Shown here: positions 25,201 through 33,972 of the stretch, piece by piece
Numbering within the stretch: position 1 is the first letter of the stretch
Layout of the letters: the number at the start of each line of letters is the position of its first letter
Assembly: GCA_030272155.1 (NCBI GenBank)
Contig: CP126203.1
Coordinates: 3,224,001 to 3,288,000, forward strand
From: Tetradesmus obliquus
Lineage: Eukaryota; Chlorophyta; Chlorophyceae; Sphaeropleales; Scenedesmaceae
Direction of reading: 5' to 3'
Length of the DNA: 64,000 nucleotides
The notes under the pieces: model-generated
Database searches by the model: none
What the model saw: only the letters and a program-made list of their open reading frames with translations
Told to the model about the DNA's origin: nothing
Made by a program: the position numbers and the translations under genes

Positions 25201-27756
25201 CAGTGCAGCGGGCGGGCTGAACCCACAGAACAACACCCACCAAGCAGCAACACAGCCTGGCAGGCGGTGGTCTGAGGCGACAAACTGGGGAGAGAGAGCA
25301 GAGGACAAACCAGCTGCTGCAAGGGCCGCACAACTACAGTTTGCAGCAGCGATACGGTAACTCACAGCTCCTGCAAAGCAAGACGGCTAGCTCTGGCATG
25401 TCAGAAGCTCACAGAGAGCGCACGTACACACAGTGAGAAGAAGGCCATCACCGCCGCACCACACACAAACCATTGCCACGCAACACAGTATGCCAGGCAA
25501 CAAAAGGCTGTTGTGTGAGCAGCCGATTTCTATACCGTGACGGCACCCTAGCCGTAGCAGCAAAGTCCGCAAGGGCATCCCAGAAAGCACCTACTGCTGC
25601 TCTCACAGCCACTTGCTCCACCAGCTGGGGTACCCCAAGGTCACTTGACACAGCCCACGCTGCCCTGCGGCCTTTTTCAAAAGCATGCACTGCTGCAAGA
25701 CAGACCATGTCCCACACCAACCGATGTACAGCGTTATGAGGGGGGCACGCCAACCATATAGCTCGGCACGGCAGGACAGCACCTGCCGGCAACAAGTTGA
25801 ACGCCCGTAGTTGACTTTCCACCTCACGCCGTACCGCCACAGCAACAGGACATGCCCAAAAATGATGCTCCACCCCAGGCCCTGCAGCAGAACATGCTGC
25901 ACACGCAGCAGTAGCCTGCATACGTTGAGCAGTAGGGAATGCATCCAAAGCCAAGCGCCACGCCGCTTCCTTGTACATGTTAGCCACCCGCACCTGCCAC
26001 CAACGAGACAACACCGACTGCACTGCAGGCAGGCTGACTGCCACCGGCAGGGCATCCAGGGCTCTAATCCGAGTAACAAAGGCAGCATGGCGGGGCGCAA
26101 TGGCATCAAGCGCAGCAAGACGTTGTAGCTTCGTGGCATCAGCAACCTGCAGATCAGCCAAACGTATAAAACCGCCTGCCCCTGGCCGCTGCCAACCCAA
26201 ATCAGCACACAACTGTTCGCGCGCAATCAAAATGTCCACAGGAGAAACAGAGGATAATTGTGCAACGCTCATACCAGCAGCTTGGGCAGCCGCCAGGTGC
26301 GCGCGTGCTGCAGTGTGCCACACAGACGGCACAAACGACAGCAGATGCTGCACATGCTGCCGAGCCTGCTGCCGATCACCATACTGTGGTCTACTGCGCA
26401 GCCACGGGCCCCATATCTCGCGCTCATAAGCGGAGCGCTGAACAGAAAGCCCTGGCAAGGCACAGACACGTTCAAGTTCTGACAACAGCAACACTGCCTG
26501 ACCCAAACACTGTAGCTTGGGGAGCTCCAGCAGGCCACATGGCATTTTTTTTAAGAGAAGAGGGGTTACACGGTGTGCACAGGCAACTACGTTGCAACGA
26601 ACACCCGAAAATCTGGAACGTCGCAGATGACTCAGCATGGCATTTTTTTGGGAGTACAGATTTTTCGTTCGGGGCCAGCCACCACGCGGTGTTGCGCCCA
26701 CCGCGGCAACAATCTCACCACCAGCTCTCCAACGAGTTGTCAGTCCTCCGTGGTGTAGGCGGTTAGCATACGAGGTTCTCACCCTCGCGACCCGGGTTCG
26801 AGTCCCGGCGGGGGAATCGTGAACTTTTTGAAGGTGCCTAAGTTGGACTTTGTTTTGTCATGCGTCGCTTGCATCCCTTTGCCTTTGGTGGCAGCAGATG
26901 CCAGCTTTTGTGTTGTTGTTTGGTCAACGTTCTTAGGTCGACATTCTTACCCCTGCCCCTGCCCCTGCCCCTGCCTGCAGGCCTGCTGAGCTGGAGCAGC
27001 TGGTTTGTGGCGGCCGGGTGGTGGACCTGTCAGCGCTGCAGGCAGCCACGCAGTACGATGATGGCTACAGCCAGCACAGCACGTCCATCCGCTGGTTCTG
27101 GGAGGTGAGGCACTTTGTGGACTTTTTGTTGTTTTTGAAGTTTAGCAGATGCACTGCTTGTTGGTGACAGCAGCACGATGACGGCTGCAGCCAGCACAGC
27201 ACGCCCATCCGCTGGTTCTGGGAGGTGAGGCACTCTTTAACGTGCCGTTACTTTGAGCTAAAGCACCGCAGGTTGCTGACAGCAATACAATGACGGCCAC
27301 AGCCAGCACAGCACACCCACAGTACATCCGTCCTTTTACACCCATCGGCTGGTTCAGGGAGTTGAAGGATTGGTGTTTTTTTGGCTGTAGCCAGCATATC
27401 AATTCATGATCCAGCACACACCGCTTTGCACACGCCTTCGGCTCAGTCCGTGTGCCTCTGCAGGTTCTTACTGCAGTGTTTGTCGTTTCTGCATGCAGGT
27501 GGTGCACTCACTTGATGACGCGCAGCAGAAGCGGCTGCTGTTCTTCATAACAGGCTCAGACAGGGTTCCCATCAAGGGCTTAGCCCACCTCAGCCCGCCT
27601 TTTGTGATCAGCCGCAACGGAAATGACAGCACGCGGCTGCCCACGGCCCACACCTGCTTCAACCACCTGCTGTTGCCGGCGTATAAGGACAAGGACACGA
27701 TGCGGCAGCGGCTGCTGCTGGCGATTGAAAATGCAGAAGGCTTTGGGCTGCTGTGA
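11661..27756 (+). CDS. HECT-type E3 ubiquitin ligase, HECTD2/UBE3A-like
   Basis: Proposed exons: 11661-11712, 11905-12029, 12403-12774, 13095-13291, 13628-13835, 14159-14281, 15174-15308, 15713-15822, 16274-16353, 16608-16795, 17207-17412, 26981-27104 and 27499-27756. All phases agree and give 725 residues (human HECTD2 is similar in size). Exon 3 carries a polyQ/Ser-rich segment. The HECT N-lobe is seen in [27 protein letters not shown] and [11 protein letters not shown]; the C-lobe in [19 protein letters not shown] and [14 protein letters not shown], with the thioester Cys at about residue 692 and the final EGFGLL typical of HECTs. The ligase accepts ubiquitin from an E2 on this Cys and passes it to substrates. 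The first three exons are less certain than the rest (12340 is an alternative start for exon 3). Intron 11 holds 9.6 kb of retroelement debris, yet the AG|G codon phase is intact on both sides. A TGTAA at 28181 may end the transcript. Confidence 0.85.
13297..13339 (+). repeat. (CTG)n run just inside a HECT intron
   Basis: About 14 CTG triplets begin a few bases after the donor AG|GTGTGG at 13291. This is one of few cases in the window where the run follows a donor rather than precedes an acceptor. Confidence 0.8.
14224..14526 (+). repeat. Three copies of a 51-base exon tail (HECT exon 6)
   Basis: The last 51 bases of exon 6 (14231-14281, [17 protein letters not shown]) recur at 14345-14395 and 14476-14526, each after GCAG and before GTGCGG or GTCAGG. 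All three are in the same phase, so inclusion would lengthen a helical segment by 17 residues per copy. Confidence 0.85.
14784..15230 (+). repeat. Three copies of the HECT exon 7 start
   Basis: The acceptor plus exon start GCGCTGATGGGTGGTGCG occurs at 14784, 14923 (as GTGCTG) and 15174. Only the copy at 15174 continues into [13 protein letters not shown] and is taken as the real exon; the others diverge after about 50 bases. Confidence 0.85.
15571..15950 (+). repeat. Partial duplicates at both ends of HECT exon 8
   Basis: The exon start CGCAG|GTCAAGTT appears first at 15571 and again at 15713, where the full exon follows. The exon end (FGMFVYR with its donor, to 15822) is echoed near 15919-15945 by a degenerate copy without a good donor. 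Confidence 0.7.
16171..16265 (+). repeat. Long (CTG)n run with CCGCGG interruptions before HECT exon 9
   Basis: About 95 bases of CTG repeats are broken twice by CCGCGG and end nine bases before the acceptor CCGCAG|TGAGG of exon 9. Confidence 0.85.
18446..18508 (-). mobile_element. Family A 3'-end fragment (A1a)
   Basis: Only the terminal part of family A is present, flanked on both sides by ACTGGTGCTGGC (18434-18445 and 18509-18520). These are read as target-site duplications of a severely truncated insertion. Confidence 0.65.
18521..20511 (-). mobile_element. Longest family A retroelement copy (A1b)
   Basis: About 2 kb: the 3' UTR-like part lies at 18521-19016 and coding sequence from 19017 rightward. 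The copy is bounded by CTGGTGCTGGC on both sides (18510-18520 and 20501-20511). No reverse transcriptase or endonuclease domain remains, so the copy is 5'-truncated and cannot be autonomous. Confidence 0.65.
19017..20510 (-). pseudogene. C-terminal part of a non-LTR-type retroelement protein
   Basis: A minus-strand frame stays open for about 500 codons and ends in NGLCVVRR-stop. It contains [16 protein letters not shown], then [14 protein letters not shown] and [13 protein letters not shown]. The spacing C-x2-C ... H-H-F-W-x-C resembles the zinc-binding region found after reverse transcriptase in plant and algal LINE-like elements (zf-RVT type). The first 35-40 codons of the apparent longer open frame (to 20621) belong to the neighbouring A copy read antisense, so the open frame is a chimera and its start is not a real initiation codon. 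The same protein is represented by shorter tails at 21031-21290 and 21801-22004 and by a longer copy at 25448-26537. Confidence 0.6.
20528..21288 (-). mobile_element. Family A copy A2 (5'-truncated)
   Basis: Contains the complete 3' UTR-like segment (about 20528-21030) and the last about 85 codons of the element protein, then stops abruptly. It is followed by a scrap of family C (GGCAAGCTATC) and the site CACCCGTGCTGGC-type sequence near 21297. Confidence 0.65.
21309..22031 (-). mobile_element. Family A copy A3 (5'-truncated)
   Basis: Same 3' end and coding tail as A2 (stop at 21801), with truncation at CGGCCTTTCTCA. A 20-base scrap of the extreme A 3' end follows at about 22033-22050 and is itself bounded by CGGCCTTTCTCAA on both sides. 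Confidence 0.65.
22192..23140 (-). mobile_element. Family C retroelement copy C1
   Basis: Near-identical to the left part of the next copy (23147 on) and to 30353-31290. It includes a 3' UTR-like segment and a minus-strand coding tail ending IVLAPRSG-stop at 22771, with a Gln-rich stretch. It is truncated at GTGCAGCGTG, where C2 begins after ATTTT. Confidence 0.65.
23147..24285 (-). mobile_element. Family C retroelement copy C2
   Basis: Extends about 190 bases further into coding sequence than C1. The minus-strand frame 23717-24280 carries [17 protein letters not shown], a Pro-rich linker, a Gln-rich region and the shared C-terminus IVLAPRSG. Truncated 5' at CTGTCAATCAC, followed by scraps of other C 3' ends. 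Confidence 0.65.
24328..24948 (-). mobile_element. Serial short insertions at one TGACATTTTT site (A4, A5, C5)
   Basis: Copies of TGACATTTTT or CTGACATTTTT occur at 24328-24340, 24758-24769, 24849-24859 and 24937-24948. Between them lie an A fragment of about 415 bases (24341-24757), an A fragment of about 80 bases (24770-24848) and a C fragment of about 77 bases (24860-24936). On the minus strand each fragment ends in a short A run merging with the duplicated target, as expected for oligo(A)-tailed target-primed insertions that re-used the same site. Confidence 0.7.
24949..26537 (-). mobile_element. Family A copy A6, with protein tail 25448-26537
   Basis: Second-longest A copy. Its minus-strand frame encodes about 360 codons colinear with 19017-20100, including [20 protein letters not shown] and [12 protein letters not shown], and ends in the same stop context at 25448. 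It starts at the TGACATTTTTTT site and ends at CATGGCATTTTTTT. Confidence 0.65.
26553..26635 (-). mobile_element. Tiny family A 3'-end insertion A7
   Basis: About 80 bases of the A 3' end are flanked by CATGGCATTTTTTT at 26538-26552 and 26636-26649. This is a clean target-site duplication of about 14 bases. Confidence 0.75.
26744..26816 (+). tRNA. tRNA-Glu (anticodon CTC)
   Basis: A full cloverleaf can be drawn. The acceptor stem TCCTCCG pairs with CGGGGGA (one T-G pair) before discriminator A, the D arm contains GGCGGTTAGC, the anticodon loop reads TTCTCAC with anticodon CTC, and the T arm is CCGGG-TTCGAGT-CCCGG. No intron and no encoded CCA. It lies inside HECT intron 11, on the same strand, right after the retroelement cluster. 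Confidence 0.95.
27055..27310 (+). repeat. Three copies of the HECT exon 12 tail
   Basis: The exon end with donor (RWFWE|GTGAGG, 27104) recurs at about 27171-27224 with an equally good donor and again, degenerate, near 27285-27310. The second copy also has CAG before its GACGGCTGCAGCC block. Confidence 0.8.
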
Positions 27757-28030
27757 GAGTTGGGAGCCTGGCTGTGATGGGTCTAGTTTGCCAGCTGCTG
27801 CTGATGTGAAGCGGTGCTGCTACTGCGGCTGCTGCTGGCAATAGAGATTGCAGAAGGCTTTGGGCTGCTGTGAGAATAGGGAGGGGGACCGGGTGGGATG
27901 GAATTTGCCAGCTGCTGCTGATGTGAAGCGGTGCGGTGCTGTTGCTGCGGCTGCTGCTGGCAATTGAGAATGCAGAAGGCGTTGGGCTGCTGTGAGAGTG
28001 GGGAGGGGACCGGGTGGGATGCAACATGCC
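27715..28030 (+). repeat. Tandem triplication of the HECT C-terminal coding end and stop
   Basis: The sequence coding [11 protein letters not shown]-stop plus about 80 bases of 3' UTR is repeated about every 120 bases (copies near 27717, 27837 and 27957). The second and third copies lie after the real stop at 27756 and are therefore 3' UTR. Confidence 0.85.
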
Positions 28031-28199
28031 AGCTGCTGCTAGCTGAGAAGCGCAGCAAGTGCTGCTGCTGCTGCTGTTGCTGCTGCTGGTACCGCTGCAA
28101 GTGGTTTAGCAGCATCTTGCACAGATTGGTGTGGTTCCTTTGAGGGTTTCTTAGCCAGCGCCGTAGTCTGATTGGCAGTTTGTAAGAAATTCTAGTGGG

Positions 28200-29170
28200 T
28201 TGGTAAGGTAGCGTGCGGTATGAGTTGCAATGTTGCCTGTTTTGTGCTTTGTCTTGTGCCGTTGGCACGTCCCGTTGGGAACGCAGTGGCAGGCGCGTGC
28301 AGCAAGGGATGGTGGGCGGGCGGTGCAAGCGGTGATGATGTGCAGGTAGTCAAGCGTTCTCTACAAATATTGCTGATGTTTTTGAGCTTTCAAAGCATTT
28401 TCAAGGCATGCTGCCAACAGTTGGCGCGCACGCCGCTGCATGTTCTGCTATAGACATGCAGCGTGCATACTTCCGCATTCAGCGCATTCAATCTGATGCA
28501 TGCTCGGGTGCACGTGGCAGTTGTTTATGCATCAAGCTGTCTGCTGCGGCTTTGGTGACAACCATGCCCATGGGCTGTACAAGCGGTACATCCACTTCAG
28601 ATGGATCTTGCATCGTGTGCAACTGCGGGGGGGCAACGGGCGTCATATCTTGCCACAACGCCACAGGCCGGGCCTGCTTGTGGTGTGCCAGATGCCGCAA
28701 CCGCCGATTCCACAGCTTGTACAGAGATATTGTGCAGCAACTAGCCGTTCTTCAGTCGGTTTGACAGCTCTGATGTGAAAGACGAAGTTTTCAAATGTGC
28801 ATCGCTTACATGGTGTTACGTGTCCTGCTGTGACGCGTGGTGCTGCCACATGCGGGGTTGACGTCATGTGGCTGCTGCCCCCATGAGCCTTGTCGGGCTC
28901 GTTAGTTGGTGGGCCTGTGGCCCTACACTGGTAATTGGGAATTGGCAGCATATGCGCGACGTGCTTCTGGATGTTGCTTCTTGCCATGTGAGTACGCATT
29001 ATGTTGCATGATGCTTGTGCTTGCAATGAATGCAATCGGCATCTTTCTTTATATGTTGATGCAGCTCTTGACAGGACCTATTACTAATAAAGACAAACAA
29101 AGAAAACTGTCTTGCCATAGTGACACCGTGGCTCGGCTGTGCGATGCCTCACAAGGGTGATGATGTATGC
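28200..29170. other. Region between the HECT gene and the second retroelement cluster
   Basis: The minus-strand frame 28488-28745 reads LYKLWNRRLRHLAHH, which looks like a decayed coding fragment, possibly of a retroelement; I cannot assign it. The segment 28985-29085 is a dispersed repeat shared, in opposite orientation, with 5495-5625. Nothing else is recognisable. Confidence 0.35.
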
Positions 29171-32100
29171 ACAACACGCTTACATGTAACTTGTGATCTG
29201 CAGATACCGGAACACGCCAACGAGCCGCCGCAGCCGCCATTGCCACAAAATCAGCAAGCAACTCCCAAAACCTCAACACCGCATGCTGCTTCGCCTCCTG
29301 CAACACCTGCGCTACCAGTTGCTGTCGCTGTTGTTGTTGCTGCAGCTGCTGCTGCTGCCGACGCTGCTCAACCAGCAGGTTATCCTGTATCTGCGTAGCA
29401 GTGAGAGCTGCAGGCTGAAACATACCAGTAATAGGTACCTGCCACTGTGGCGGTGGCACAGATGGCCGCGGCGCGGCAGGTGCGGGCGGTAGGATGCGCA
29501 ACTTATCAGCATGCCGTTTGCCAACATCCATGGCATTCAAAGCAGCTAAACAGACAACCGCCCAAACACACTGATGGAGCCGCTTAAGGCCAGGAGGCCG
29601 CTGCATCAACCAGACATGCCGCATAGCAAGCGGTGGGCGGCCATGCATTGCATTGCGTTTGTTACAGGAGGCGGCAGAGAAGAGAAGAGGGGTTACACGG
29701 TGTGCACAGGCAACTACGTTGCAACGAACACCCGAAAACCTGGAACGCCGCAGATGACTCAGCAAAACAGGCTGTCACTCAAGGAGACTCACCCCAAAAA
29801 GTCTCTGTGTGTGTAACTTGACATATGGCCTTGCAGGCAAAGCCGTCAGTCACAGCACACGCAGTGTTGATGCTAAACAAAGGCAGGACTAGTGTAAACA
29901 GTGTCAGTGACAGCAAGCTGCACTTTACGCAGTGCAGCGGGCGGGCTGAACCCACAGAACAACACCCACCAGCAGAAACACAGCCGGACAGGCGGTGGCT
30001 TGAGGCGACAAACTGGGAAGAAAGAGCAGAGAACAAGCCAGCTGCTGCAAGGGCCGCACAACTACATGTCGCAGCAGCGATACGGCAACTCACAGTTCCT
30101 GCAAAGCAAGACGGCTAGCTCTGGCGTGTCAGAAACTCACAGAGAAAGCAAGTACATGCAGTGAGAAGAAGGCCATCACCGCTCGCAGGAGGCGGCCCGA
30201 AGAAGAAGAAGAACCCCAGGGACGCAGCCCCCGGTTGGTATCCTGCTTTCCATGTTACTTCATGGAGTCAACCGACATACGTCAGCCGGAGGCAACTTGC
30301 CGATCCCCCGATGGTTACAGGACTCGTCTGCCGGCAACCCGGCAGCCAAAGAGAGAGGTCTGTTACAGGGGTGGGCAAGCTATCGCCCTAGAGCGAGTCA
30401 CTTGCCCCTCTTTCAGCTCACATATCATGAGAACCCGATAGCAAGCCACAAGATGCAACCAAAGTAAAACTCCAGAGGCATCTTGCAGCCCCTACCTCCC
30501 CATAAACCAACAAGTACATGCAGTGCAGCATGTGCGAAGTGCAGCACGAAAAGCAGCAGGGTGCTCAAAGCACAGGGCACAAAACGCACAAGGGAAGGCA
30601 GGCATGGTCCATACAGCAAGCGGGATGCACAATGGTGCTGCTTACCATAGGTGTTTGGCATGATTGCACCAAGGCACTGCTGTACACACCAGACTGCAGC
30701 AAGCAGGAGCACGCGGGACCGACAGGAGACACTGCATGTGACATGCAAACTAAGGTGCTACTGCTTCTGCAATCCTCATGGCTGGCAAGCACAGAAGCAC
30801 GCAATGCGACACACAGAGCTGGAAAATCAAGCACAGTGACACACGACATGCAACATGGCTTTGCCAGAAAGTGGAAATTGGACAACTACTGACAGCACAT
30901 CATGTAAAAGCAGGAAGGTCAACCAGAGCGGGGCGCCAGTACAATGCGCAGCTGTGCTGGATCAGAACGCAAGAACGGGTGATCTCCAGACACCGCAACA
31001 CGCCAATGAGCCGGCGCAGCCTCCATTGCCACAAAATCAGCAAGCAATTCCCAAAACCGCAAAACCGCCTGCTGCTTCGCCTCCTGTAACACCTGCGCCA
31101 TTAGTTGCTGTCGCTGTTGTTGTTGTTGCAGCAGCTGCTGCTGCCTACGCTGCTCAACCAGCTGGTTATGCTGTTGCTGCGCAGCAGTGAGAGCTGCAGG
31201 CTGAAACACATCTGTAATCGGTACCTGCCATTGCGGCGGCGGCGCAGACGGCCGCGGCGCAGCAGGCGCGGGCGGCGGAATGTGCAGCGTGTTAGCCTGC
31301 CGTCGGCCAACATCCATGGCATTCAGAGCAGCTAAACAAATAACCCCCCCAACACCCTAGTGGAGCCGCTTAGGGCCGGGAGGCCGCTGCATCAACCAGA
31401 CATGCCGCATAGCAAGCGGCGGGCGGCCTGCAGCCCGCGTACACCATGTTGCAGGCAACGCAGACAGCAGGCTGTCAATCACCGCCACCGCAACTGGGCA
31501 CTCCCAAAAATGGTGCACCAGACCAGGGCACGCAGCGCCACACATGCAGGTATCATGCTGCTGGTGCATGCGCTGCGACGTAGGCAAGCCATCCACGATC
31601 AGCCGCCAATACGTCTCCTTGTACGCATTATCCTAGCGCATCTTCCATAGTGCGCCCTGGGCGGCTGCCACACATTGCAAACCACGAGTCAACGCCGCGG
31701 GCGGGGCACCCGCACCGATTGCAACACTGACAAACCTAGTGCGCCGCTCCTGGCGCTCAGCACGCAGGGGACCAAGCTGCAATGAGGTAGCTTCACGAAC
31801 AGACAATTGCGCAACAGACACCGTCTTGCCGCGATGATTCCGCCAGCCTAGCCGCGCCACCAACATGGCCTCAACATGCTGCTCTGCTGCAGAAGGCATA
31901 CATGGCGGGTCTGGCACAGCCGCAGGCGGCCAGGGCCGGTCTGCTGCAGGATGCCGCACAACAGCCAAGGCAGCCCGATGCCACGGCACGGGCAGCAAGT
32001 TAACCAAGTCTGACAAATCTGCCGATTCGTTGTCTGCATTGCTGAAGTTGGAGCCGTACGGCAGCAATGGGTGTGGCAGCTGCTGCCGTGCAGCATGCTG

Positions 32101-32415
32101 GATCACATGCCAAGCGCGACAGAGATCGGCCACAGTGCGGATGCGCGGCCGACACTTGCCGCCAGAACATGCATGTGGCCCGCGCACAGAGGGCACGGGA
32201 TGCATTTGCAGCCCACCGGCCACAAACCCAACCATTGCTTGCAAAAAAGGGTTAGCAAAGACAGGAGAGAGAGGTCTGTTACAGGGGTGGGCAAGCTATC
32301 GCCCTAGAGCGAGTCACTTGCCCCTCTTTCAGCTCACATATCATGAGAACCCGATAGCAAGCCACAAGATGCAACCAAAGTAAAACTCCAGAGGCATCTT
32401 GCAGCCCCTACCTCC
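29170..32415 (-). mobile_element. Second retroelement cluster (families C and A)
   Basis: In order: a diverged C copy (about 29170-29640), an A 3'-end copy (about 29680-30185), a long C copy (30353-32255) and a 150-base C 3'-end fragment (32266-32415). All have their 3' ends on the left, as in the HECT-intron cluster. The cluster ends about 155 bases before a tRNA-Ser gene. Confidence 0.7.
30919..32244 (-). pseudogene. Family C retroelement protein, C-terminal part with in-frame stop
   Basis: The longest C coding segment: from 32244 leftward it reads VAQLSVREATSLQLGPLRAE and reaches a TAG at about 31635. In the same frame it continues NAYKETYWRLIVDGLP, MCGAACPGLVHHFWECPVAV, a Pro-rich linker, a Gln-rich stretch and the C-terminus IVLAPRSG. 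A second interruption separates 31357 from 31317. The block NxYKExxWRLxxDxxP ... HHFWxCPVAVAV is shared with the family A protein, so the two families are related. The breaks make this copy non-functional. Confidence 0.6.
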
Positions 32416-32571
32416 CCACAGGAGCCAAACTACACCAAGCTGCCCGCGCTGCTTCGAAAAATGCATGCAGGAGCATAATGATTGCTGCAGAACCAGCCAG
32501 CAGCATCTGCGGTGGGGTAGCCTCGCTCAGCGAGGACACATCAGCTTCCCTGGTTGCACAGGGTTGAGTCA

Positions 32572-32653
32572 GCAGCGATGGCCGAGTGGTTAAGGTGCCA
32601 GGCTGCTAACTTGGTGGGTTTATCCCGCGGGAGTTCGAACCTCCCTCGCTGCG
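32572..32653 (+). tRNA. tRNA-Ser (anticodon GCT)
   Basis: The acceptor GCAGCGA pairs with TCGCTGC before discriminator G. The D arm is GGCCGAGTGGTTAAGG-like, the anticodon loop carries CTGCTAA with anticodon GCT, a long class II variable arm (TGGGTTTATCCCGC) follows, and the T arm is GGGAG-TTCGAAC-CTCCC. The length of 82 bases fits serine tRNAs. It is intronless and on the plus strand. Confidence 0.95.
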
Positions 32654-33972
32654 AATGGGTTTTGCTGCTGCTTTGCACACCTGTTGCAGCTTGGCTGAGT
32701 GGCTGGCTGTTGTTGAGGTGCTCCTGCAAGCGGCGGCTGGCCCGCTGCATGCAGGCGGTGGCTGTTGCCTAGGATCTGTAAGACTAGCCGCCATGCTGCG
32801 CATGACAGCACAGATGTATAAATGTGCTGCTGTTGCACATGTGCGCCTTACACAAGAGGTTGAACAACTTGAAACTTGCATGCATGCAATTCAAGGCAGT
32901 AACTACATGTGATCTTTGTGGTGGTGTACCTGTAGTATGCCTGCTACTGTACGGCGCACTGCGCATGTCATGCTGAGTTGCTGCATGTGCGCGGTTAGAC
33001 TGCGCAATGATGCTGTGATCAAGAAACCATGGTGTCCATCATGCTGTTAGCAGTCCATGTTGGCGCCATGAGGTATCCGCGTGTCTGGTTGCTTGATCCA
33101 GTGGTTCTGTTGCAGCACTGGATGCGTGCATGTGTTGCAGCACAGGCAGCAGCCAAAACGGCTGCTGCTGTGACTGCATGCTGTGGATCTGGTGCAAGGA
33201 GATGCATAAATACATAACTTCTTCTTCGCTGCGTTGCAGCAGGCGTTGAAGTGCAGCAACCTAGCACATGCTGCTTGCTACTGTCCCAGTGTGACTGTCA
33301 CAACCAGTCCAACTGGTGCTGCTGCTGAGTGAGGTTGCTGGTGGCATCTGCTGTCAACAAGCAGCGATAGACAAGAAGTGTGCACACTACTTGGCAATGA
33401 GACTTACAGTGGCGCCATACGCCTCCAACACTGGCGGAAGGCCTGGAACAGGGCCAGCTCAGCTGAGCTTGCCTGCTGTTGAGTTGCCCCAAGCCCTCAG
33501 TGACTGTTCTGTCCTTGCGTTATGCTGCCCGGTCATGAACACTGATTGTAAAAATAACGACACAAACGCAAATCCGAACAGTTGTGCGGTCGTCGCTCAG
33601 GCGTTGCCATCTCAAGTCCTGTAGCAAGCGTTTCGTTGCCGTGGACTTCAAACACTCGCCCTAGCTGACACTGCGATGCCGTCAATGATGCATGTTCACG
33701 TGGGAACAAACAAGGGGAGATCAGGTGGCTCACGGGGGCCAAGTGCGTAAGCCCTAGCGTGACATGACCCCGCGTACTCCGAGGAGAGATGGGCCAGCAA
33801 GTCGTTGCACTGTATGAGCACTGTAAGGATAGGCTGCAGGTTTGTCTGCTTGCATGTGGTCGAGGCGCGTCTCTGCTCACCCGTGACTAGGTCACCTGGA
33901 CAGGCCCAGGATCCCGACCAGCTGCGCTGATACCAGCAAGAAACTGATACATCAACAGCCCAAATTGCAACC
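32654..33972. other. Intergenic region upstream of the DUF1538 gene
   Basis: Several short open frames exist on both strands, none with recognisable similarity or splice-phase support. The promoter of the DUF1538 gene should lie near the right end. Confidence 0.4.

Larger units (their letters stand above)
17413..26743 (-). mobile_element. Cluster of 5'-truncated retroelement copies inside HECT intron 11
   Basis: Nearly the whole intron consists of fragments from two main families, here called A (3' end reads TGTAACCCCTCTTCTTC on the minus strand) and C (3' end TGTAACAGACCTCTCTC). Every copy has its 3' end on the left, so all are antisense to the HECT gene. Copies differ only in how far they extend to the right, as expected from 5' truncation by target-primed reverse transcription. 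Several have short A runs at the 3' end and direct target repeats. A more diverged A-like copy lies at about 17530-17760. The cluster stops about 95 bases before the tRNA-Glu. Confidence 0.75.
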
